From Leptodactylus fallax (lineage: Eukaryota; Chordata; Amphibia; Anura; Leptodactylidae): a stretch of 64,000 nucleotides of DNA. Every line of letters starts with the position of its first letter. The first letter of the stretch is position 1. Positions 34,768-46,545 of the stretch are shown in pieces. The translations under genes were made by a program, and so were the position numbers. The notes below the pieces were generated by a model. It was not told the origin of the DNA. It worked only from the letters and a program-made list of their open reading frames with translations, and made no database searches. The stretch covers positions 5,004,001 through 5,068,000 of the forward strand of contig CAMRHE010000076.1 in assembly GCA_947044405.1 (NCBI GenBank), written 5' to 3'.

Positions 34768-35519
34768 GTCTGCGTTTCTCTCGTAACACTATTTCTGGCC
34801 ATAATTGTAGCAGTTTTCCTCTCTGCATTCCCTAACTCTAGTATGCATTTCTCCTTGAGCTGGTGGGTAGCTGCTATACACTGCACACAGAGGAGGAATC
34901 TGCTGTATAAGAGGCCCCAGGACATATATAGAGAAGTACTGACCTGTACTGATGTGAGTAAAGTACTTTGGTTGTGATACACTGACGAGCAAAAGGATAG
35001 CAATATTTTGACCTTGTGAATTTCAGGCTCCATATCTCACCATCCACTACAGCTTCCAACGTGAGATTGCCATCATTTTATAGACAATGATCTTAGTTAT
35101 CTCATACATAAATTTGACTTGCAACTATTTAGCATATGATTAGTTACGCAGATTCTTGTCTTGTAACTGCAGGAGGAGAAGAGATGTCCAGATGACTAGT
35201 CACTATATGCAGCCATGGGGAGGTACCAGGACATGTGCTGAACCCTATCATAGTAAACAACACAGATGTAGCAAATTTATTATTTTTCATATAGGAATAT
35301 AGTCAGCTCCAGGTACATCATATTAGTAAGACTTCAACTAAGGACAATGCTAACCTTTAAAATCATTGATGTAAATTTCACATGCAATACCATGCCTAGC
35401 CACATGGTGTGCTATTCATTTAAAACTTGTTTATGAGTAACAAGAAGCACAAAAAAAAAAACTAGTAGCACTTGTTCTCTACACTGCCACCTAGTAGTAA
35501 AAACACAGTGGTGTAAATT

Positions 35520-36278
35520 TACTACTGGACTGCCATACTGGATTTCATCATTCTTATAAATTGAAACGTTTTTTAAACTACTCATGTCCCCTGCAGCAAA
35601 ACGCATGGCTGCTGCTTGAGCTAATGAAAACTCTCAGCAGACCCAAGCCTGTCTCCAATCTGATAAGGTATGTTAGAGACAACAGTGAGCTGCTGAAACT
35701 CCCCAGCAGACCCAAGCCCGTCTCCAATCTGACAAAGCATTGTCAGCCACATGCACACAGCTGCACTCCAGGTTTCAATAACAACCCAGCCATTTTTCTT
35801 CACTGCTGTAGGTCAGCTTTAAAGGGGCAGGGCGCTGTGGATGACACTGTTACACAAGGTCACATACACACAGCTTTACTCCAGGTTTTCCATAACAACC
35901 GATCGCAGGTTTTTCACTGATATCCAAACTGAGATGCACATGATCACATGACACTTATGGACCAATGGAAAATTGCAGATTCAGTCATACACATACACAC
36001 AGCTTTACACCAGGTTTCCATAGCAACCAAGCTATTTATGTCCTGTATGAGTCAATAGCAGTTCGCAGGTCCTTAAATATTCAGTCATATGACGTGTATT
36101 AGCCAATGTAAGTTCACATTTCATTTACCAGGTTTCCATAGCAACACAGCCATAAATAGACTATACCTATACTGGACTGCCATACTGGATGTCAAGTGCA
36201 AAACTGGCCAATTCTTATGGGGTCACTACACAAACAAAAATTGAAATATACCCGTGCGAAGCCGGGTCCTTCCTCTAG
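35520..36278 (+). mobile_element. Helitron-like element, 3' end
   Basis: The 3' terminus has the hairpin ACCCG-loop-CGGGT (36250-36267), followed 7 nt later by CTAG (36275-36278) and then T. This matches the Helitron rule of a hairpin upstream of CTRR inserted before T. The interior has four diverged CCAGGTTTCCATAGCAAC blocks and two pairs of longer direct repeats (for example CTGGACTGCCATACTGGAT near 35525 and 36172). I did not find a convincing 5' TC end, so the start is approximate. No Rep/helicase is encoded. Confidence 0.5.
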
Positions 36279-36279
36279 T

Positions 36280-37508
36280 AAATAATATAATCATATAGAA
36301 ATAATATAAACATAAACTAAACAGCCAGAAAATATGTCAGATTTATCACAGTGACTGATGCTGGATGATAAATCTGGCTTATCTATAGACTGTTTAGTCT
36401 AAGTTTATACCACCTTTTCGTTGGCTTACTTTGAGTCACAATTTTCCACCATAATTTGGGCAAAAATTTGGCATATCGTGGCAGATTTAAGCCACATCCT
36501 CTTCCTTGAGACTCCCAAGTTGAAAAATTTTAGCACCAAGATGTGTCACATTGTGCCACATTTATGCCTGTGTCTAGTCGTACCCACAATAAAAATGTTA
36601 ACCAACTTGGGTGCAAAAAGTTTCATTTTTTATCCTACATTCGCCAAATGGATCATCGTCGTCTATTTCCTCGATGAGTCAGAAGGCAGTTTTTAATTGA
36701 TAGCCAACTTTAGAAGGAAGTTTGATGTATGCTATATCTGTGCAGTAAATTTCTTATATTCATTTACTTGGCAGCAAATCAAAGAGTGTTATTTCTTCCC
36801 TTACTGTAGCAGTTCATATTTATTTATGGATATATGAAAATAAATCTTTTGCGCATTTTCCTGGTATGGATTCTCTAAATCAATGGCTATGCATCACACT
36901 TAAACTCTTAGTGTTGCACCGATGATTGCTATTGACATACAGTTACATTCCTCTAATAATACATGGACTTACTCATTGACTTAAAGAAAAAACACACACT
37001 CAAGTCGACAATCTGTAACGCAGGAGGAAAATCCCAGATCTGCAATCTACATTTCAAATAAAATGTTCTTGTTTAAAGGAAGAAGCCGAATACAAACAGT
37101 TCAGCTGCTGTTACATGGGAGAGATCCAGACGTTATTTCTATCAATACCTTTGTTCTGGCGGAGACGCTAAGGGCCGGAGAAAGTGAACCTCGAGTGAAT
37201 CCCTGCAAGTAGAAAACCAGCAATGAAGTCTTATGTGAACTTCTTATCTTACTGAATAAAACAGTAGGTCTAGTCATTCTCGCCTCTTCAGATTCCTTAC
37301 TCTCGTTCTTGGTGATTTCCCAAATATAAAAAAAAAAGAAACAAATTTCTTAAAGGGGTCTTACATTTTTCTATAAATAAAGCCTAATACTTACATAATC
37401 ATGGGCTGATTTATTAAGATTGGTCCATGTCTCAGAAACAGAGATCAGCTGGTGCAGATTCACTTGTTATTTGTCAGTTCTCTATAAATATTAGAAAGAA
37501 GTAATAAT
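36280..37508. other. Unique DNA, no gene seen
   Basis: AT-rich, no recognised gene. The region 36720-37250 is repeat-free. Confidence 0.35.
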
Positions 37509-37800
37509 TAGAGATGGGTGAACTGACTTGTACCGAGCCGGGTACGACTCGAATATTCCAAACTGTTTGTTTTTTTACAAAACTGAACAAATGGAGAATT
37601 TGTGTCACATGAACTATCACAGGAGAGCGCGCCAGATGTCACTGAAGTGGCAGAGAGAGAGTGTCGGACACCGCAATGAAGCATAAAAGAGGTGAGGGAA
37701 TGTAAGTATGAATGTTTTTTATTTTTTTTATACTTCCCTTGGGCTTCCACCTATTTTACTTTGGGGCCTGAAGAGACCCCAGATTATAATAATGTCACTT
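37509..37800. mobile_element. hAT-like repeat copy, short and diverged
   Basis: It starts TAGAGATGGGTGAAC and carries the GAGACCCCAGATTATAATAA block near its end, like the 34283 copy. The right terminus is not resolved. Confidence 0.4.
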
Positions 37801-37847
37801 TTCCATTTGACATAGCTTCAGCTGTGCTTGCCTTAAAGAGATAGAAA

Positions 37848-38274
37848 TTGGATAGATAGGTTCCTAGGAGCCCTGACAGTGTCATACACTATGTTTTATA
37901 GATAGGTTCCTAGGAGTCCTGACAGTGTTCTACACTATGTTTTATAGATAGGTTCCTAGGAGCCCTGACAGTGTTATACACTATGTTTTATAGATAGGTT
38001 CCTTGGAGCCCTAACAGTGTTCTACACTATGTTTTATAAATAGGTTCCTAGGAGCCCTGACAGTGTTCTACACTATGTTTTATAGATAGGTTCCTAGGAG
38101 TCCTGACAGTGTTCTACACTATGTTTTATAGATAGGTTCCTTGGAGCCCTGACAGTGTTCTACACTATGTTTTATAGATAGATTCCTAGGAGCCCTGACA
38201 GTGTTATACACTATGTTTTATAGATAGGTTCCTAGGAGCCCTGACAGTGTTCTACACAATATTTTAAGACATTT
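37848..38274. repeat. Minisatellite, 46-bp unit, nine copies
   Basis: Units start with TTCCTAGGAG (or TTCCTTGGAG) at 37861, 37907, 37953, 37999, 38045, 38091, 38137, 38183 and 38229, exactly 46 bp apart, each with CCTGACAGTGTT and ACACTATGTTTTATA. A partial unit reappears near 38306. It is non-coding. Confidence 0.9.
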
Positions 38275-38309
38275 TAAGGTCCGGTTTGTACCAAACTTGT
38301 TTTATAGCT

Positions 38310-41300
38310 AGGTTCCTAGGAGCTGGTGCCAACCAAACTGCCCACCACATTTAAATACTGAGGCACAGTAGCTGCCAAGCAGAGACAGACATCAGAAGAT
38401 GGTGGGTCTAGGTTAAGGAGGTGAATAGATAGATAGATTCAGATCTATGATCTGATGAGTGAAAAGCTGGTCGGAAGCTAAAAGACCCAGAGATGCCCAC
38501 ATAAGCAAACGGATTTGCTTGCCATGCTATGAATGCCAGTTTTTCTTCCCCACTTGAGATCAGTAGCATGATCTGTAACATGATGGGCACCACAGTGTTC
38601 ACTGGGGTACTAGGTTGGAATTTTTTTTTCACGTGGAGGAACTTGGCTTGAAAAAGTTGAGAAAGACTGCCCTAGACCAACATGTTTTTACATCCACATT
38701 TAAGCAACTGGGTATAAAATATAATTCTTGTATTCTACCCATGACCCACATAATAAGTGACATTAACCCCTGCACTTAATTCTAAACCTGATAGTGCCCC
38801 ATAAACCAAAAAATTTGCTGTGGTAGATTGGGCCCCTAGAATAATTTCCTCTAGTGGCTCAAAACTAGTGTCTGACTACCACTAACTTCTACTATCACAC
38901 GGCCTTGTTCTTCGGTATATATGATCTGGTCTTCACTTAATATGCACCACGTACATGTAATTTAACATATATTTTGTAGCGCTTCCAGTAAGTTTTTACA
39001 GCTGCTCTGCTTTATCCAAGAATCTGAATCTAGGCATGTAATTTGCATGCAGGACAGAAGAATGAAAGAAGGGCTAGCCATCTGTTTGTCCTTTCCTACA
39101 AATTGTAATGGTCACTTATCTGGCTACCTGTGGATATGCAAATGTATCTGAAATGATAAAGAAGCTGACACTTCTCAGTAATGACAACTAGTAGCGACCT
39201 CTCCCTGACACTAGCAGCAGGTTGGAAACTATTTGTGTCCACTTCCATTAAGAACCTTGCCCTGTTTGACACATACGCTTAGTCCTATTTGAGAGATAAA
39301 TGTACATTCATTTGACCTCAACTAGAAATGGACAATTTTTCCCCTTTAATCTGCAAAAAGCTTAAGCATTTATGAGTTACCTGCTGGGAGACGGAGTATG
39401 CAAAAATATATTAACATGCAAGGTAATCAATTAGAAATGCCTTATTAGACGTTACCTTAGTAACGCAAATACCATTCTAGATTGCAATTATTGTTATTAT
39501 TATTGTCATTTTTATTAATCTATTATTATCATTACCAAATTTTTGTATAATTTTTAGTGCAATCAGTACTAAATTGCATCGTTTTCAGTGTCTCTTTGTG
39601 TCATTTCTTCACTTTAATGTGAATGAGTCTAAGAGGTCCGAATGAGTCTAAAGGTTCAAGCTTACACAAGTTTTCTGGGACTTTTTAATTGATGACCTAT
39701 CCTTGAGATAGGTCATCAACTGAAGATCCAGGGAGTCTGACCCGTGGATCAGTGGTTCTAAGCAGCAGGGAGATTCCTTGACCTCAGTTTGCACTTCAAA
39801 TACCATGTGTTGTTGTGAATGGGACTGAGCTTTGATGTCAAGCACAGCCGGGGTCTGGTCAGGGGCTGAACCATTAACTTTAAAAATTTTAATATACAGA
39901 GATAAAATTTTCTGACTGTGTAAATGAGTGGAAGACAATCACAGTCACATGGTGCAGATATATTTATCATGTAATTCTTTAACTGTTGCTCCAAATAAAG
40001 AGCATTTTGGTGACAGAAGGACTTTGAGGGGGTTGTTTAAGATTAAGGAACAGGTCTTTAAAAAAAAAAAAAAATTAGTGGCACTCTGGTCTAGTGGACT
40101 AGGTTTGGTGTAGCACCTGAGCCCCAGTTTATCGAAAGGAATGATTTGTAGTACCAAATATCCCTACAGAAAAGAGAAGTCCTATTTCTCGGAAAAACAG
40201 CCCCATATCATACAATTCCTTTATACAAATAAAATTTTTTATAAGTGTTGAAGCATCAACCCACTGCAGTTCAATCCAGCCTATCTGCAGGCTGGGTTGA
40301 TATACTGTACCTAGCACGTAGAGCCATAGAGCACCAGTAAGTGCCACAGTCCCTTTATTTTTCTAATCATTGGGGGTCCCAGAAGTCTCTTCCTCCCCAA
40401 GTCACACATTAATGGCCTATTCTTGGGACTTAGGTCAATGTCCCCAGGTTTGAAAAAAATTCCTTATTTACATACCCAATTTGGTTCTAGATACACTGGC
40501 CAATCCATAAGACCAAAGTATCTTCCAGTAGATCTAAGCTCTGGCATAAAAATGGCACCCAACCAATTCTAGAATGCACTCAACTGTAGTCAACTTCTTA
40601 CATGAAAATCATGTCAAAGCCATCCACTTCACCAAAAATCAAATTCACCAATATTCAATTCAATTTTTTTTTAAATACCGTATCTAAAAGTAAACTGCAG
40701 TGTTTAGTGGAAATATTGAAATTAGGAAAAAAAAATGTGTATTTTGTTTTAAGGATCCCATTCCAACAGATCCATCACCTCATGGAAAAACAAAATATAT
40801 TCTTGCGAATATACATTGATCATATTTAGGTTTAATTTGACATTAAAAATAGAACCAAAAGAATTGACTTCAAATTATCGTAATACTTTTTAACCTGGGA
40901 ATTGAATACAAATAAATTTACAAAAAAAATGCCCATAAAATCAAATTTTTAAAAATTTTAGTTTCCCTTTAAGAAATAGCAAACAGTGTATTTAAAGAAC
41001 AACACTATCACTTCTCATAGAGTTTTAGCAGCTGTGTTTGTCCTGAAGAAGAAAGTCTTACAAAAAGTTGGCATGCAATATTAATGTTGAATTTTCATGT
41101 ATATATAATAAAATGCATTGCAGCTGCAAAATCGACCTGCCAAAACTAACAGAAACTTGTTAAAGTGGATCGAAGACCCTCATTCTTCCACAATTATTTC
41201 TTAATTCATAAAAGCACAGTACAACTTTACAACATCCCCAAGGGCACATAAAGGTTATGCCGGGTATAAGGAGTAACTGTATCCCCTTTACAGTACAATG

Positions 41301-42381
41301 GCCAGTAAATGCAAGAAACTTAATAAACTTTTCTATGTTTTTGCTGCAAAAGTGAAGGATACCGTAGGTTAAAAAACAGAAAAAAGAGGGAACAGAGGGA
41401 AATTACACATATAAAGTGCATATTTTTCATATCCTTTATGATCGTATATAATTGCAGAGAAAACCCGCAATAATTTTTATTGCTATTTTGTTAGAATTTT
41501 TAGAAGACTTTTTTTTAAAGGCTTAGAAACCAAATAAGATCAATCTCGTGCAGCTAATATATTGTATTTGACATGGTAATTGACTATTTTAAATGACAAA
41601 AATAACAAAAGATTTTCATATATTTGACAATTGGCATGTTCCGACAACTCATGTTACTACTACAGCAGGGATTCACTTCAGCTGGGATGTGATTTTTTTT
41701 TTTCTTTGCATTACTTACAGTCCCATGATTTCATGCTCATTTACAGACTGGAAAAATACAGTGCTCTGACCATGACCCAGGCTAGGGAGAGAAAAGTAAC
41801 CAAGGGACGCCAAGGCAAAACTTGGAACTGAGAATTTCTCCACTACCAGCAGCTTTAGACCTTTAGCGGTATGTGAGTTCATTTCAGGAAAGCTCCTCTA
41901 TGTCTCTTTGTTTCTTTTCATTGGTCTCCCAGTGATTTGCATTTACATTTTTTTGATCGCTCAATCCATTGCACTTCTAAGGGGAGAGACTGTAGACTGG
42001 CTTGGCTACAGAGGTCCCACTGCAGCTTTTCTGCCTGCTAGCCTAGTAGAAGAGCCGCTTACAGCTGTCATTGGCTGCGTTAGCAGTAACTCTCGGTCAC
42101 TGAAAGTAGGTCAATGGCTGAGAGTTAAATGGCGGGCGGCTATTTAACCAGTAATTTACTATTCAAATAATAATATTCAAATAAATCTGAAAATTTTGGG
42201 AAATTCATCACAAGCTCAATTTGTGTCGAATCAATTCGGTGATCTCTATTAGCCAGGTTTGGACTATGCTGCCTAGCTCTTGTAGATGAGACCCCAAGTT
42301 GAAAAAGCCCTAAGGTGTAATATACTAAACACAGAATTTATAGCAGAGTATACATGTCTAATGTTCTTATTATCTTTTTTA
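38310..42381. other. Unique AT-rich DNA with a possible enhancer-like stretch
   Basis: No gene, tRNA or intact transposon was recognised. Fragments of common repeats occur near 39660-39720 (GATGACCTATCC) and 42215-42250 (right end of a hAT-like repeat). 39320-39490 is repeat-free and has an RFX-type X-box, listed separately. Confidence 0.35.
39451..39464. promoter_or_regulatory. RFX X-box-like palindrome
   Basis: GTTACCTTAGTAAC matches the two half sites of the RFX X-box with a two-base spacer. It lies in repeat-free DNA that could be a conserved element. Single-site matches are weak evidence. Confidence 0.3.
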
Positions 42382-43215
42382 TCAAAGGGCAGAAGGGGTA
42401 CTAAGCTTGGGATTAAAGCCAAACCAGATCATTGCTTCCAAAAGGAAAGGGACCCATCCACAGACAGCTGATTCAGGGTTATTGCCCCTCATCAGTGCAA
42501 AGCAGGGTACAGGTTTGGCTAGATGTGGGTCAGAAGGGGCACTATGTCTTAGGGAGACATTGCCTTTGCAGGCTCTGAAGAGCTTTCTATAAATCAATGC
42601 CTATTTTTCTAAGAAACCTAGTGATATTGATTGGTATTAAAGCTAAACCAGAACATTTGGGGGGCAGTAATTGGGAAACAGATTTCTGCAGATGGGTTTA
42701 TCTTCCTTTTGTATGAAATGTTCTGGTTTGTCTTTAATCCCAGTCAATGTCACTAGGTGTCTTAGAAAACCAAGCATTGATCTATAGAGAACTACCTTCC
42801 AAAAGGTGGCACTAAAACAAGTTTTCCATTTTCCATCAAGAATGACTTATTTATGTATTCCTTTCCAAGAATTCCTACTAGATTTATGGCCTTTGAAACT
42901 TTAGACTCTGCTAGGTACCCGTCCTGACTCACATCCATGACCTCTCACCTAGTCAACCAGTGCTTTGCACTGATGAGGAGTAAAACAAATGTCTCTGGAT
43001 GGGTCTCTCTTCCTTTCAGAAGAGTTGTTCTAGTTTTGATTTGATCCCAGTCAAGGTTCCTTAGAAAACCAGGTGCTGATCTACAGGGAGCTACCTTACA
43101 AAAGATAGCACAGGAACAAGTTTCCCTTTTTCCACCAAGGAGACCTTATTTAAATCTTTCTCTATCAAAGGGTCAGAAATTGTATTCATAGCTTTTGTTA
43201 GCTTGAGCAAACTAG
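42382..43215. repeat. Hammerhead-bearing repeat cluster, inverted then direct units
   Basis: A minus-oriented unit (about 42382-42660) abuts plus-oriented units (42660-43215). The marker TTCTGGTTTGTCTTTAATCCC-like motif appears at 42721 and 43028 (307 bp apart) and inverted near 42415 and 42640. Each unit carries, or once carried, a hammerhead motif: minus strand 42452-42508, a 3' half at 42662-42690 and a 5' half at 42963-42999. The repeat is related to 44869-45475. It is non-coding. Confidence 0.65.
42452..42508 (-). ncRNA. Hammerhead ribozyme, decayed copy
   Basis: On the minus strand: CTGATGA, stem II GGGG-CAATAA-CCCT, then GAAT where GAAA is required, stem III with loop AGCT, and GTC. 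Stem I outer helix ACCC/GGGT and the inner helix (with G-U pairs) are preserved around a TGCTT internal loop. The A-to-T change in the core should impair cleavage. Confidence 0.6.
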
Positions 43216-43388
43216 TACAATAGATATGTTACCTGAGAATCAATGTCCCTCAAGTTTTACTCATCACAATAAAGTGTGTGTAAATATTTGAAATAACTTT
43301 AGATTTTCTGCCAATATTTTGACATTAATACATTTTGTAATATATTTAATTAAAAGATTTTGTCTCCTTTCCATGAAACCTGCACATA

Positions 43389-43772
43389 CAGATGTGTCTC
43401 AATAAATTAGAATATATTTGAAACGTTTATTTCTTTCAGTAATTAAATTATAAAAGTGACCTCCTATATTTTCTAGATTCTTTACACACAGAGTCTTCTA
43501 TTTCAAGTGTTTTATTTCTGTAAATGTTGATTATGGATTACAGGTAATGAAGACCAAAATCTAAGAAAATTAGAATATTGTAAAAAAGTTCAGTACTGCA
43601 AATTCAGTGTCACCTGCCAAGGTTTCCTAAGCCTTTAAATGGTCCCTCAGTCTGGTTCAGTAGGACACACAATCATGGAAGACGCTGATTATGGATTGTA
43701 TTACTGAATTACTGAGATGAATGAACGTTTCAAAGATATTCTAATTTATTGAGATGCACCACTTGTGATGTA
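43389..43772. mobile_element. Tc1/mariner-derived MITE
   Basis: The left end, after TA, begins CAGATGTGTCTCAATAAATT. The right end is its inverse (TAATTTATTGAGATGCACC), and the arms extend through TTGAAACGTT for about 40 bp. The interior has remnants (GGTTCAGTAGGACACACAAT) of a mariner-type parent. There is no transposase frame. The outermost right bases are diverged, so the end is approximate. Confidence 0.65.
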
Positions 43773-44868
43773 ATGTCTTGCTCACAGTTTAGAATATTAA
43801 ACCACGCCCCATTTTCAACAAGCCCAGCCCACATGTCGTAGGAGGTGGACAAACTGTTAGCAAGTGTCTAAAACACATAGCAAGTGAGGTGTAAAGCATG
43901 TACACTAGTTTTTGGTGCAAATTACACCAGAAATTTGGTGTATACTTATTAGTTTATCTTCCACCATGTCTTATAGCCATATGCACAGGCAAATACACCT
44001 TCTATGTACCGAGTGTCTCTAATAATCCCTAAATATTTCATATTTCAGAAATGACTGATGAATTTTTCTTATGGATGCAAATTTTTTATGTTGGTAGAAA
44101 TCGTAAAAACTGACCAATAAATTTATGGTGTTTACTAAACAATGACAGATTTTTCTAGAGTATAAATAAATATGAGAAACTTTATGAATATTTATGTGCG
44201 ACAGATTTACACCACCTGCTTCTGATCTTTTTTTCCACATTGAGAACAATAGAATTAGCGATAAGAATTAAGCAAGGATATTACTTTCTGCTCCGTTCAT
44301 TACTTAACAATCTAGTTTCATCGCTGCTCTATGACATCATCTTGGATGATGAGGTAAATGAATCGATACATTGTAACAAAGTTAATCTAATTTTTAAAGT
44401 TAAGTGACATTTAATAACTAGCTTTAATATCTAACTTAGAACCCTATAACAAATAAAACTTACCAACTTACCCCCCTCTTTCAGCATCCCCAAACATCCT
44501 CATTCCACTTTTTTCCAGGCCCCCCTCCAAATTCTGTTCTTCCAACTCTGGCTATGACATGTGAACATGAACATATGACCAATGCATTCGATCATTGGCT
44601 ATAGTGATGATGTGTCAACCACACGGTTGCTGCCAGTGAGCATCTGTAGAGGTCTCCTGTCCATGTTGGCATGCCATTGCTGGAGCAGGAAGAATGGAGA
44701 CCAATAGCAGACCAGGGAAGAATCAGATTAGGAGTGAAGGGGGATCACTAAGGTGAATATTTCTTCTTCTATTACTGTATTATATAATTCTTAGCTTTTT
44801 TTCAACGTAAGTGACAGAATAATCCCCTAAATTCCTCTACAACACCATAATAGGGAAAGCAAAACATT
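43773..44868. other. Unique DNA, no gene seen
   Basis: No supportable feature. Confidence 0.35.
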
Positions 44869-45475
44869 GGTGTCCATTCAACTTATTGGTCTATCCATGT
44901 CATACATAGATGTGCTGGATCCCTCCTTCTTGAGATTCTGGTTTGACTTTAATCCCAATCAATGCCACTAGATTTCTTAGAAAACCAGACATTAATCTAT
45001 AGCGAGCTACCTTCCTTATTTACATATTCCTTTCCCGGAGTAAGTAGATCAGGCATGGTCTGCAAGACTCTACACACTGCCAGGTGACTTGCAAAGGTGA
45101 TGTTTCCCTAAGGATATATAGTATCCCTTCTGACCCATATCTGTGACCTTTCACCTCGCCCCAACCATTGCCCTGCTTTGCACTGATGAGGGGTAATAAT
45201 CCTGAAACTTCTGTCTGCAGTTGGGTCTACCTTCTGGGAGAGATGTTCTGGTTTGGCTTTAATCCCAGACAACGTCACTAGGTTTCTTAGAAAATGACAT
45301 TGATCTACAGGGAGCTACTTTCCAAAAGATGGTGCTAGAGCAAGTTTTCCTTTTTCCATCAAGGAAAACATATTTGCACATTCCTTTACCATAGGGCCAA
45401 AAACAGTGGGTTCATGGCATCCCTTATTCAACTTACTGGCCTGTCCATGTCATTAATAGATGTGCTGGGTCCTTC
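44869..45475 (+). repeat. Hammerhead-bearing direct repeats, about 310-bp period
   Basis: The marker TTCTGGTTTG(A/G)CTTTAATCCC occurs at 44936 and 45246, 310 bp apart. A second marker ending GATGTGCTGG(A/G)TCC occurs near 44907 and 45459. One complete hammerhead lies between the two markers at 45170-45226. The layout of tandem, ribozyme-containing, non-coding units fits retrozyme-like or ribozyme satellite elements. A parental autonomous element is not visible. Confidence 0.65.
45170..45226 (+). ncRNA. Hammerhead ribozyme (type I), complete core
   Basis: Reading 5' to 3': outer stem I GCCC, internal loop TGCTT, inner stem I TGCA (45179-45182); CTGATGA (45183-45189); stem II GGGG (45190-45193), loop TAATAA, TCCT (45200-45203); GAAA (45204-45207); a minimal stem III closed by A-U and C-G around TTCT; GTC (45213-45215), with predicted cleavage after C45215; then inner stem I TGCA (45216-45219), GTT and outer GGGT (45223-45226). 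All conserved core bases are present. The very short stem III is typical of retroelement hammerheads, which often act as dimers or tandem transcripts. The internal loop in stem I and loop II could make the usual tertiary contact. Activity is inference. Confidence 0.75.
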
Positions 45476-45479
45476 AGAG

Positions 45480-46545
45480 AAAGAGAAGTACACTTTGTTG
45501 CAGCTCTCCAAGACAGCTACAATATAAGAATCTAAAATGAGGGACTCTCTCTATTAAATCGGGAAATGGGCACCTTTGGAAACCCCAATTCTTGATACAT
45601 ATTGTATCAATAAAACATAGATCCATAAATAGTGTCTTTTTATTGTGACCAAGACTAACTGTGTCCAAACACATAAGATTAATATTGGCTGAACCTATAG
45701 ATGTTGGCGGGCCAGTCGACTATCTGACGTGTACGGGGTGTTCCGACTCTTCTTCAATAGATCAAGAGCTGTTGGCCAAAAGCTTTTGAAGGTACAGTAT
45801 ACCATATCTTATTACAATGTATAGCACATGTGCATGAGCGAGCCTAGGAGGAAAATTTTAAGATAACAGAGTTGATGATAATCATGATTTATAAGGAATT
45901 ACTTATCTAACAAATTCGTCCCTGGGAGATCAGGCCAACCATTAATGAACCGGATGTTCTCAATCAGCCAGGCGATGGTAAGAAGAGAAACAATACCAAA
46001 TCAAGTTAGATGAAGATCAAAGCTTTGGTTCACTTTGAAGAGAATTTCCTCTTGGTAATTATGTACAACCTTTTGTCCAGATTAAGAACGGATGGGTGGA
46101 AATACCATTGAAAGGCATACTGGAAATTCCTAGGTCAAATATAAGAGGTATAGAATAGAGTAATCATATATATCTTCTGTCTTCTTATTTTTTAGTGGAT
46201 CTGAGCCATCTAGCTACATCTTAGATGCTCACATGTTGGTCCATCAATTGCTTGATATGGCTGGTAGTAAATTTATATATGTTCAATATGCCCTAGCAAC
46301 TGGTCATATTTTTTATGGACATATATTATGTTACAGGGAATTCCATAGAAGCTTTCACAGCCTTGGTTTTACGTCCTTTATTCCGCTGTCAGCATTGACA
46401 AAGGCATAGAAGGAGCTAAACATTAGAAGTCTGCGGTTTCTCCACCACTATGATTGCCAGTCACACTCCTGCCCCTGATCGTGTCAGTTACTGAATAGTA
46501 ATACTATGCTGGAGCAGGTTAAGGAAAAATCTCCAGTTATTATTG
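45480..46545. other. Unique DNA with repeat fragments
   Basis: No gene. A short repeat end (GGCCAAAAGCTTTTGAAGGT) lies near 45774. Confidence 0.35.

Noticed and set aside
38449..38470. CTGATGAGTGAAAAG as a hammerhead
   Set aside because: There is no room for stem II between the core blocks and no cleavage site.
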